A stretch of 64,000 nucleotides of DNA from Candidatus Syntrophosphaera sp. (lineage in GTDB: Bacteria; Cloacimonadota; Cloacimonadia; Cloacimonadales; Cloacimonadaceae): the NCBI GenBank assembly GCA_019429425.1, contig JAHYIU010000001.1, positions 22,411-86,410 on the forward strand, given 5' to 3'. Of the stretch, positions 34,847-43,424 are shown in pieces. The position numbers and the translations under genes are program-made. Position 1 is the stretch's first letter, and the number at the start of each line of letters is the position of its first letter. The notes beneath the pieces were generated by a model. It was not told the DNA's origin and searched no databases. It saw nothing but the letters and a program-made list of their open reading frames with translations.

Positions 34847-35872
34847 CTAGAGCATTTTTCGCAAGGTCTGGATAAATTCCTCGATCTGCTCCTGTGTCGT
34901 GTTATAACTGCACATCAGGCGAACCTCATTGAGGGCCTCGTTCCACATGTAGAAATGGTATTTTGCCTGCAAAGCCGGAGTTGTTTCCCGGGGCAGGACC
35001 ACATAAAGAGAATTGACCATCACCGGCTGGGTGATCCGCACCTGCGGGATCTCCCGCAAACGCGATGCCAGCAAAGCGGCCATGGCATTGGCTTTAAGCG
35101 CGTTTTCTCTCCATAGATCATTTTCCAGATAGGCCTCAAACTGCGCGGCAATATAGCGCATCTTGCTAAATAGCTGGGTGCATTGCTTGCGGTAGAAACG
35201 CAGGTCGGAAGTGAGTTCCGGCCGGAAACTGATGATCGCCTCGCCGAACAGCAGGCCGTTCTTCGCTCCTCCCAAGCTCACTATGTCCACTCCCGCGTCC
35301 TTGGTCATTTCCCGCATCGTGCAGTTCAAGGCCGCAGCCGCGTTGGCCAGCCGGGCACCGTCGATATGCAGATACATCTCGTGAGTGTGGGCGAAATCCG
35401 CCAGGGCCCTTAACTCCTCTAAAGTGTAGAGGGTGCCGTATTCCGTGCTTTGGGTGATGGAAACGACGCGTCCTTGGGAATGGTGCTGGTCGCGGTTATT
35501 TAAGAGGTTTGGCAAGATCAGTTCCGGAGTGAGTTTGCCATCCGGGGTATCAATCACTTTCAGCCGGGACTGGGTGAATTTTTGCACCGCGCCGCATTCA
35601 TCCACGTTGATGTGGGCTGTGGCGGCGCAGAACACCGCATGGTAGGACCGCACGTAGTTTTGCAAGGCGATCACGTTCGCGCCCGTGCCGGTGGTCACAA
35701 AACTCGCCTCGCAGCCTCCTCCGAACAGCTCTTCCAGGCTTCTCAGGACCCGCAGGGTCAATTCATCGTCGCCATAGGCCGCACAATATCCTTCATCCGC
35801 TTTCCGCATTGCTTCCCAGATTTTGGGATGCACTCCGGAATGGTTGTCGCTGCCAAAACTCACTGCAAACAT
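34847..35872 (-). CDS. Low-specificity L-threonine aldolase (PLP-dependent)
   Basis: About 341 residues of the aspartate-aminotransferase-fold beta-eliminating lyase/threonine aldolase family: SFGSDNHSGVHP at the N-terminus, HIDGARLANAAAAL for cofactor contact, and the PLP lysine in SLGGAKNGLL. It cleaves threonine or allo-threonine to glycine and acetaldehyde. ATG 35872 has GGGAG with ideal spacing and starts the conserved region; an ATG 21 nt upstream is also possible. Confidence 0.9.
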   Translation of the reverse strand: MFAVSFGSDNHSGVHPKIWEAMRKADEGYCAAYGDDELTLRVLRSLEELFGGGCEASFVTTGTGANVIALQNYVRSYHAVFCAATAHINVDECGAVQKFTQSRLKVIDTPDGKLTPELILPNLLNNRDQHHSQGRVVSITQSTEYGTLYTLEELRALADFAHTHEMYLHIDGARLANAAAALNCTMREMTKDAGVDIVSLGGAKNGLLFGEAIISFRPELTSDLRFYRKQCTQLFSKMRYIAAQFEAYLENDLWRENALKANAMAALLASRLREIPQVRITQPVMVNSLYVVLPRETTPALQAKYHFYMWNEALNEVRLMCSYNTTQEQIEEFIQTLRKML

Positions 35873-35980
35873 GTCTTCTCCCAATGTCATCATTTTCGCC
35901 TTTTTGGCTGATGCCCCGATTACGTCAAGTGATTCTTGCCCCCGGGAATAAGGTCTTCCAAACGGAACGCCTCAATGAAT

Positions 35981-36007
35981 AAAAAAACCCCGGTCTAAAC
36001 CGGGGTT
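35981..36007 (-). terminator. Rho-independent terminator of the triple-repeat secreted protein
   Basis: On the minus strand AACCCCGGT (36007-35999), loop TTAG, ACCGGGGTT (35994-35986) is followed by T residues through 35981. It lies 40 nt after the stop at 36047. Confidence 0.85.
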
Positions 36008-36046
36008 GTAATTGGTTCATTCGAGGAGGTAATGATTTCCTTGGGG

Positions 36047-38623
36047 TCATTTCAGGATCTTGGCTGCCGGCTCCGTCGAGGCGGTAACCCGATAGAATTT
36101 CCTCGCCTGCGGGAAATCCGGGGCCTGCCAAGTAGTGGAATTGGTGCTAGCCTCATAGGTGAAGGTACCTTGGGGATCGCTGCTGCTGTAGATGTTGTAG
36201 CTGGCCGCGCCATCTATGGCTGCCCAGGAAAGGGTTCCGTTGGCCTGTAGGGTCAGAATCGGCGGATCAGGCTGTCCCACGGACCCTCCACTCAGGCTCA
36301 GCATCAGGTTTGGGACGATGGTCAGGTTGTATCCGCCGGTTACTGTCGAGGCGTTATAAGCCGCGTTATCATTGGAAACCGACCGGCTGCGCTGTCCCGT
36401 TACCGAAGATACGTGGAATCCATCCAACTGTGAATACCAGATATTGGCTGGCCCGCCATTTTCGTTGACCGCGATGACCAGGTTGTCCGTGCCGTTGTAG
36501 CTGAATGGGGTGGTCAGGATGAAGTTGCGCCAATCCGCTGTCGTGCCTACAGAGTAGGGCCCCGAATACACCAGCGTCATGCCAGAAATTGGCAGAAAAT
36601 TGCTGCCCATAGTGCTTAGGCTGGTGTGGCCCATATAGATGTCGATATTGGGCTCCGTGATCGCGGAATTTCCATTCCAGTACCAGGCCAGGCTTTCGAT
36701 CGTGCCGGGCATGCCGATCTCGGAGGCCAGGTAGATGGATTGCGAATAGGTATAGGTATAATATGGATAAACGGGCACTGAGCCGATCCCGGTCCCGTTG
36801 CCGATGATCACCAGATTGCCCGACATCCCCTGCCCGGAGAGGGCTACGTCGTAGTTCACGCTGCCATACACCATGCGCAGGGTGGCTGTTTTAAGCCCTT
36901 CGGAAGTGGCGGTGAAGCGCACGGGAATGGTGACGGACTGGCCCGCGGCCAGAGTCGCTGGCAGGTTGATGGGGTTGAACTGGAACTGGCTCGCGTGCGA
37001 GCCGATGATGCTCAACGCGCTGGAGGGCAGGTTAAGGATTCCGCCGCCGTAGTTGTTGACGGTCACATTCACCCAATCAGTTGGCTCGTCCTGCGCCACC
37101 AGCCCGAAATCTATGTCGGTTGGTGAGTACTGGAAGATCGGATCGGTGGGAGCATCGCCAAACAGCAGCTTGATATTGGGATAGCCAAAGACTTGGACAA
37201 TGCCGCTCATAGGCGGGTTCGCCGGATCGGGGTTGATGCTGTCGTCTGAATAACGCATGCTGCGGCGGTCTTGGCTGGCGGTGGAATGGAAGTAGGAAGA
37301 ATTGGAGTCATATCCGGGCCTATTTTCATCCACCGCGATCAACAGGTTGTCCGTGTTGTTGTAATAAAAGGGATTGGCCAGCACGATCTCGACCCATCCT
37401 TCAACCGCGGGCAGGGAAACAATGCCGCTGAAGACCTGGGTCAGATTGCTCAGGGGTACCCATTGAGGGGACATATCGAAATAATCGGCAGTGATGTGAC
37501 CCATATAGATGTCCCACAGGTCGGACGAGGTCGCGTTCTCATTGCCGTTCCAGTAATAATAGATCTTTTCGATGCGCTGGTTGGGCATGTTGATCTCAGA
37601 CTGCAGATAGATGCTCTGGCTGTAAGTATAGCCATAATAGGGGTAGATGGGAATGTTCATGTTGCTGTTGCCGTCACCAATGGTCACCTGCCCCGCGGGA
37701 AGGCCTTCGCCGCTGAGCGCGGTGTCGTAGTTCACGCCGTCATACACAATGCGTAAAGTGGCGGTTTTGGCCCCTTCAGAACTGGGGACGAAGCGCACCG
37801 GTATGTTCACGGACTGCCCTGCGGACAGAGCTGCAGGCAGATTGGCGGTACTGAATTGGAATTGGCTGGCCTGGGTGCCGATGATGCTCACGGCGCTTGC
37901 CGCCAAGCTCAGTGTTCCCCCTCCGATGTTGCTCACGGTCACGTTTTGCCATTCGGAGGGCATATTCACATTCCCCAGCCCGAAATCGATGTCCGCTGGA
38001 CTGCGATTGAATTGAGGGTCGTTGGGTATCGCGCTGAGCTGAAGTTGTATGTTGGCATAGCCATAGCGCATGGTCCCGGAGGGCGGATCCGCAGGATCGG
38101 GATTGATGATGTCGCTCGAAAAACGGAGGCTGCGGCGGTATGATGATGAACTGGAATGGAAAAAGCCGTTTGAGGAGTCGCTTCCAGGTTCGTTTTCCTC
38201 AACTGCCACCACCAGGTTTTGGGTGTTGTTGTAAAAGAAAGGTGTGTCCAGCACGATCTCGATCCAACCAGCAGTGGTCGAGGTGATGACCTGTCCGCTA
38301 AAGACCTGGGTCAGACTGTTCCGAGGCAGCCAGGCGGTGCTGGATTGAAAATAGGAGGCTGAGGTGTGGCCCATGTAGATGACCCACTGGTCGGTAAGGT
38401 CGGCGTATTCATATCCGTTCCAGTAATACCAGATCTTTTCGATGCGTTGGTTGGGCACGTTGATCTCAGATTGCAGGTAAATGCATTGGCTGTAGGTGTA
38501 TCCAAAGGTGGGATGCACCGGAATGTAATGGTTTTGGGTGTCGGTGCCAATGGTGATGACGGTTTGAGCGAAGGCCGCGAGGGCAAACGCCATTACAAGT
38601 ATGGTCAAGAGGATTCTCTTCAT
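36047..38623 (-). CDS. Secreted protein with tandem Ig-like repeats and a C-terminal Fn3-like domain
   Basis: About 858 residues from ATG 38623 (CAGGAG upstream). It has a signal peptide (MKRILLTILVMAFALAAFA) and then long repeats: two nearly parallel units of about 300 residues plus a shorter third. Each pairs an N-terminal beta domain (YTYSQ-I-YLQSEI, W-EIVL--PF-YNNT-NL-VAV-EN) with a choice-of-anchor/ASPM-Hydin-like Ig domain (P-DIDFG-----P--W-NVTV-N-GGG-L-L). The last ~80 residues are Fn3-like (FYRVTAST), not the FlgD-like sorting module. Probably a cell-surface or matrix protein; no enzymatic motif. Codons of the repeats are similar, indicating recent duplication. Confidence 0.78.
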   Translation of the reverse strand: MKRILLTILVMAFALAAFAQTVITIGTDTQNHYIPVHPTFGYTYSQCIYLQSEINVPNQRIEKIWYYWNGYEYADLTDQWVIYMGHTSASYFQSSTAWLPRNSLTQVFSGQVITSTTAGWIEIVLDTPFFYNNTQNLVVAVEENEPGSDSSNGFFHSSSSSYRRSLRFSSDIINPDPADPPSGTMRYGYANIQLQLSAIPNDPQFNRSPADIDFGLGNVNMPSEWQNVTVSNIGGGTLSLAASAVSIIGTQASQFQFSTANLPAALSAGQSVNIPVRFVPSSEGAKTATLRIVYDGVNYDTALSGEGLPAGQVTIGDGNSNMNIPIYPYYGYTYSQSIYLQSEINMPNQRIEKIYYYWNGNENATSSDLWDIYMGHITADYFDMSPQWVPLSNLTQVFSGIVSLPAVEGWVEIVLANPFYYNNTDNLLIAVDENRPGYDSNSSYFHSTASQDRRSMRYSDDSINPDPANPPMSGIVQVFGYPNIKLLFGDAPTDPIFQYSPTDIDFGLVAQDEPTDWVNVTVNNYGGGILNLPSSALSIIGSHASQFQFNPINLPATLAAGQSVTIPVRFTATSEGLKTATLRMVYGSVNYDVALSGQGMSGNLVIIGNGTGIGSVPVYPYYTYTYSQSIYLASEIGMPGTIESLAWYWNGNSAITEPNIDIYMGHTSLSTMGSNFLPISGMTLVYSGPYSVGTTADWRNFILTTPFSYNGTDNLVIAVNENGGPANIWYSQLDGFHVSSVTGQRSRSVSNDNAAYNASTVTGGYNLTIVPNLMLSLSGGSVGQPDPPILTLQANGTLSWAAIDGAASYNIYSSSDPQGTFTYEASTNSTTWQAPDFPQARKFYRVTASTEPAAKILK

Positions 38624-39174
38624 CTTCAAGCTCCTGTTTGAATTGCTTATTGGTGTTTTTTCAGCATGCTGCGGCGAGTTCCTTTTCGAAGAAACACGCA
38701 CAGATTTGGTTTTGAAACTGACTGCCGGCTTGGGGACAAACACTGCCTCTCAAAGCGATATCCGCCGTATGTTGGCAAACTGCAGGCATTCCGTGATGAT
38801 GGGAGCTGCCCGCACATGGGATGAAAACGTAGGCGAAAGCGGGTTTGGCTTGAGATCTGGTTCCCTGAGAACGAGACGTTGGCTGCTGATAGAGATGAAA
38901 AACTCCAAGCTCCACTCCATACTCCTTATCCGCGATGATGTTTTCTCATTTTGATTCCAGCCATCGATAGATTCGACCAGCTTATCCGATACCCGGAGTA
39001 AGTTCCTCAAAAAACCGTTACCAACTCCCAGGCTCTGGCAAAATACTTATGCCGTTACCTCTAATCCAGACCATATTATTGTGTCAAGCAGATTATGGAA
39101 AAGTACTAGAAAATTAAACTCGCCCTAATCACATTAACCTGAAGTATAATTTTTAAGGCTCTCTTTCAAATCGA
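38624..39174. other. Gene-free region upstream of the truncated transposase
   Basis: About 550 bp. It contains the leader of the minus-strand repeat protein and then increasingly A+T-rich DNA up to the transposase. No missing 5' part of the transposase was found in any plus-strand frame, and no terminal inverted repeat was recognised. Nothing else is supportable. Confidence 0.6.
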
Positions 39175-40149
39175 GTGGGTGATTGGCGCGTCAAATCCGG
39201 AGTGAACAAGCAGCGGGTTGACCGGGCCTTGATCAGCATCATCAGCGAGGCCTATTTTGCCGGTGTCTCAACCCGCAGGATGAATCAGCTGTTCGTTGAT
39301 CTGGGGCTTTCAAACATTGATCGCAGCTTTGTAAGCCGTTGCGCAAAGCAGATCGACGCGGAAGTGGAAGTTTGGAAGAACAGGGAATTGGACAATCGGT
39401 ATGCCTATATCTGGCTTGACGCGATCTACACCAAGATCCGGACAGAGAAGGGTGTGCGGCCGACAGCGGTATTGATTGCCATTGGTCTGAAGGAAGACGG
39501 CCATCGTGATGTTTTGGGTCTTCACTTGGGGAACCGTGAAAGTTACTACAACTGGAAGGACTTCCTGCAAAGCCTCAAAGAGCGTGGTTTGAAGCGTAGC
39601 GAGCTCTGGATCAGTGACGAGCATGACGGCCTGATCAAGTCGATAGAAGAGTGTTTTCCCGGCCAGCTCAGGCAACGTTGTATCGTCCACTGGATGCGCA
39701 ATGCCCAGAGCAAGGTGTCAAAGACCGATCTATTATGGTTGTTGCCGCTCCTGAAAGACCTGGTGGGCTCAAGAACGAGGGAATCGTTTGAACTTGCCTG
39801 GAGGCATTTGTGCAGCGTGGTCGAAGCCAAAGGGAAAGATAAGCTTGGGAGTTGGCTGGACGACACTTATCATGAGATTTCCGTGTATCTGGAGTTCCCC
39901 ACCGGCCACTGGAGCAGGATAAAGTCCACCAACCCGCTTGAAAGGCTCAATGAAGAGCTCCGGCGCAGGGAAAAGAGCATCCGTATCTTTCCCGACGAAA
40001 AGAGCTGCATGCGCCTTCTGGGCGCTATCCTGCAAGGGTATTCTGAAGATTGGACCAGTGGCAGGATCTATCTGTCAGAGCCCTTGGAAAAGATCAGGGA
40101 AATCCAGAAAAGATCGATACCGGTCGAGTCGCAGCAAGGTAGCTGTTGA
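39175..40149 (+). mobile_element. IS256-family (mutator-type) transposase, 5'-truncated
   Basis: The readable frame gives 324 residues, against about 390-420 for complete IS256-family enzymes. It begins at the equivalent of the conserved AYFAGVSTRRMNQL helix, lacking roughly the first 80-100 residues. The DDE residues are visible: D82 (IWLDAIYTK), D148 (WISDEHDG) and E256 (TNPLERLNEELRRRE), with the family's RCIVHWMRN. The apparent start is GTG without a good ribosome site. No terminal inverted repeats were found, so this is probably an inactive remnant. It marks the left side of an A+T-richer island. Confidence 0.85.
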
Positions 40150-40438
40150 TGAAAAAGAACTTGACTTGGATTAACGAGGTGAAAATAATGCAATTGGTCG
40201 CTTGGCCTTACATAGATTGTGAGTAACGAGGGCGATAAGAAATTGCTTGACAAACCGCAGCCATATAAATAAATAGCATTTCAGCTATGTAATCTAAATC
40301 GGTTTACGAACTAGGAAATGCTCTTTGTTAGGTTAATTGAAACGGGAAATGATGATTGTCTGCATTAAGAATTACCACAGGTCAAAAATATAAATTAGGA
40401 GATCAAAAAAATGATCAAAATCAGACGAGACCTTTTTA

Positions 40439-40449
40439 CCCCCCCCCCC
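40439..40449 (+). repeat. Poly-C tract (11 C) within the 5' end of a surface-protein gene
   Basis: Eleven consecutive C residues lie 26 nt after an ATG (40411) that has an excellent ribosome site (TTAGGAG). With 11 Cs this ATG reads only 23 codons to a stop. With 12 Cs it would enter the frame of the 940-residue beta-helix protein just before its export signal. It is a classic candidate for slipped-strand on/off switching, or an assembly homopolymer error. Confidence 0.6.
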
Positions 40450-40469
40450 GTTACGGAGCTATTGTTAAA

Positions 40470-43292
40470 ATGGCTCTGCTGATATGTCTCTTTGCTGCAC
40501 TATGTGGAGTGTGCTTTGCCTATGATTTGTATGTTAATTCCGAAGCAAACGAAAATGGAGCCGATGGATCAGAAGAACACCCGTACATAAACATACAAGA
40601 TGCTATCAATCATGCTTTCGATGATACATTGCCCATCAATCTACCGAGTCCAAGTGTTGTTATCAATGTTTACACTAATGCATCAGGCTACCAAGAGAAC
40701 CTAAATCTCAATTACATGGGTAGTAATGGTCCTCATCTAGTATCAGACATAATCATCCAAAGCACAAACAATGATCCTGAGGATTGTGCAATAATAGCTT
40801 ACGATTCATCTGATCCGGTTATAACCCTGAAAGGAACGACGAGTAGTTTATTTAAGCTTCAAGGATTCGAAATAAAACACTCTGCCATGGTTAATGGTGT
40901 TGTAAATCGTGGCATTTTTCTTACTTTACCATCAGGAAATTATGGGTACTTTAACATACTCGATATCAACAATTGTATATTTGACAACAATCATTTGTCA
41001 TTAGAAATTGATTCTCATATGTTTACGGTAAACCAGTTAAAGGTGATTAATTCCACCTTTAGCATAACGCAGCACTATACATCTCAATCTTATGGTATAA
41101 AAGCTGATTTTGCGGGCCATGGAAGTAACGTTTATATCAGCGGGAATGAATTTATACGCAATAATCCTAACACCTTGGAAAGTACATCTGTTGCTCTTGG
41201 AAGTGGTGTCGCAAACATAGAGCTATACGATAATCTATTTGATAATACACATATTGGATCAACTGGTGCCGGGGTAGGCTATTTTATTCATCAGGATGTC
41301 GTTATTCGAAACAATAGATTTCAAGACGCAGGAATATATCTTGCAAGAGCCTTTGGTAATTGGTTGATTGAACAAAACAAATTCGTTGGGTTATCTTCAG
41401 CAGGAGATAGAAGCGCAATAACGTTGCGTGGAGGCATATCCTCATCTTCATATTTATGTTCTATAAATGAGAATACATTTTATAACTGCTTTCAACCTTT
41501 AGAAATAAAGTTCGAAGGTAATCTCTATCTATCTGAATATATTATTGCCGTTTTAAGCAATAACAGCTTTATTAACTGCGGAGGAGTCCTGACCTTACAA
41601 CGTCTATCCAATATGCAAGCTGCGTCAAACTCAGTTTCGTTGTATCGTGACAATCTCTATTATGGTACCTCGAATGCACCGTTTATAGTCATCGATGAAG
41701 ACGATAATCCCCTTGTACTTATGGGGGATAACCGGATTCCTGTATCTTATTCGCATTTTAGTACTACATTAACTCCAACCCAAACGAGTTCATTAATATT
41801 AGACAACACAAGTGTCTCATACGGTAATCCATATATTACTATTGACGAATCTACCCATTCTTACACCCTGAATTGGGATGAGGTTATTCGAAGCCCTCTG
41901 ATTATGACTGGGTACGGCGGAATTGTAAGTCCTTCCAGATATGATAGATTAGACATCGGTGCGGTGCAGTATGACGAACAAGCACACGAATTCATCAACT
42001 ATTCCTTCCCCGCATACTCAGATAGAAATGGTCTCAAATGGATGAGCTACCCCACTTTGGATAGAATCTGGAATCCGGCTACCAATGATCCGGATGTTGC
42101 GGGCGTGTTCTTTAATCCGATAATGAACAATATGGTTTTACATGACATCACTTGGAAAGTAAAGGATGACCCTCAACAAGATATCCACTATTCTGAGCAG
42201 TTACTTGACTGGGTTGGTGATCAGTCTCATAATATAACTCCCCAGCAGGGTTATAAGATCCAAATGGCTCAGGGGCTTCAAACACCGGTTAACATTGATT
42301 TCCCGGGAATCATCCCAGACGTATCCCAATATCCTATCACAATTAAAGCTCTACCTGCAGCTAAAAATGATCCCTACAATCAGTATAATGATAATTGGCT
42401 TGGATACTTCCATGCAGAAACAGCTAATGCGGAAGATGCATTTGCCAGCATTATTGATGATCTGTGGTATATTCAGACTCAGAACTGGACCATGGTCAGA
42501 GAGAAAGTAATGCCCGGAAGCCCTTGGATATATGCCATGCAGACAGGTCAAAAACCAACCCTGAGCTATGGGGATATGGTAATCATAAAGTGCTTCAATG
42601 ATGCTCAGTTTACCTGGAACACAGGCGCAGATAATCAGATACCCGTCGAAAAGGAGCTGACCAGCCACTATATCTACACTGAAAAGGCAGATTATGTACC
42701 TTTCTATGTGGAGTTGGATGCAGATGACTTGCCAAGTGAAGTAGCTCTGTATGTAGATGATGTATGTAAAGGTGCTACGGTGGTCTGTGACAGCTTGGTG
42801 GAAATCCCCGGGTACATATTGGACGGCACTGATCCCAATGCCGAAGTGGAGATACTAGCGTATTACGAGAACAAAGCCGCAGTGGACAAGGTTCAGTCCT
42901 ATAGGGTATGGAATCCTGGAAGCGGAGCTTATGATAACAAGCCATTGAAACTCAATAGCACGGATCACTATTATAAGCTGAAGCTGGATAAGGGCAGCGA
43001 TGAAGTTCCGGCTATTTCAGAACCTGCCATCAGCATCTACCCAAATCCATTCAATCCCAGCACAACTATCAAATTCGGCCTGGCTGAGCCATCAGACATC
43101 AAACTGGAGATATATAACCAAAAAGGACAATTGGTGAAGTGCCTTGCTCAGGGCAGGGCTGATTCCGGCTGGAGCAGCATAATCTGGAATGGTACCGACA
43201 GCCATAATCGTAAGGTGGCAAGCGGTTTGTATTACAGCAAGTTAAGCTATGATGGCAAGAGTATAACCAAGAAAATGGTCTTGATGAAATAG
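40470..43292 (+). CDS. Secreted parallel beta-helix protein with C-terminal sorting domain
   Basis: About 940 residues from ATG 40470 (GGAG 11 nt upstream): a hydrophobic export segment (MALLICLFAALCGVCFA), a right-handed beta-helix of NosD/pectate-lyase-like coils (about 20-500, with N-rich turns like NNCIFDNNHL and NNRFQDAGIYL), a middle beta domain, and a C-terminal module with YPNPFNPS, YNQKGQLVK and WNGTDSHNRKVASGLYY. This start lacks the usual positive N-region. An upstream ATG (40411) with better translation signals is one base out of frame because of the C11 tract. The gene is A+T-richer than most of the window and follows a transposase remnant, suggesting acquired DNA. Probably an adhesin or glycan-binding surface protein. 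Confidence 0.75.
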   Translation: MALLICLFAALCGVCFAYDLYVNSEANENGADGSEEHPYINIQDAINHAFDDTLPINLPSPSVVINVYTNASGYQENLNLNYMGSNGPHLVSDIIIQSTNNDPEDCAIIAYDSSDPVITLKGTTSSLFKLQGFEIKHSAMVNGVVNRGIFLTLPSGNYGYFNILDINNCIFDNNHLSLEIDSHMFTVNQLKVINSTFSITQHYTSQSYGIKADFAGHGSNVYISGNEFIRNNPNTLESTSVALGSGVANIELYDNLFDNTHIGSTGAGVGYFIHQDVVIRNNRFQDAGIYLARAFGNWLIEQNKFVGLSSAGDRSAITLRGGISSSSYLCSINENTFYNCFQPLEIKFEGNLYLSEYIIAVLSNNSFINCGGVLTLQRLSNMQAASNSVSLYRDNLYYGTSNAPFIVIDEDDNPLVLMGDNRIPVSYSHFSTTLTPTQTSSLILDNTSVSYGNPYITIDESTHSYTLNWDEVIRSPLIMTGYGGIVSPSRYDRLDIGAVQYDEQAHEFINYSFPAYSDRNGLKWMSYPTLDRIWNPATNDPDVAGVFFNPIMNNMVLHDITWKVKDDPQQDIHYSEQLLDWVGDQSHNITPQQGYKIQMAQGLQTPVNIDFPGIIPDVSQYPITIKALPAAKNDPYNQYNDNWLGYFHAETANAEDAFASIIDDLWYIQTQNWTMVREKVMPGSPWIYAMQTGQKPTLSYGDMVIIKCFNDAQFTWNTGADNQIPVEKELTSHYIYTEKADYVPFYVELDADDLPSEVALYVDDVCKGATVVCDSLVEIPGYILDGTDPNAEVEILAYYENKAAVDKVQSYRVWNPGSGAYDNKPLKLNSTDHYYKLKLDKGSDEVPAISEPAISIYPNPFNPSTTIKFGLAEPSDIKLEIYNQKGQLVKCLAQGRADSGWSSIIWNGTDSHNRKVASGLYYSKLSYDGKSITKKMVLMK

Positions 43293-43372
43293 GTCCTATG
43301 CATGGAATCGTGGATGGGTGCGCAAAGCCGAAGAAATGTGAAACACGGCTCTCACACCCAGGTATAACGTTG

Positions 43373-43394
43373 GGGGCGGAGCACTCTCCGCCCC
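43373..43394. other. GC-rich hairpin between the two beta-helix genes
   Basis: GGGGCGGAG (43373-43381) pairs perfectly with CTCCGCCCC (43386-43394) around a CACT loop, just before the possible ATG at 43401. There is no T-tract. It contrasts with the A+T-rich surroundings and could be a transcription stop or an mRNA structure controlling the second gene. Confidence 0.5.
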
Positions 43395-43424
43395 AATGAT
43401 ATGAAGAAATGGAATCATGATAGA

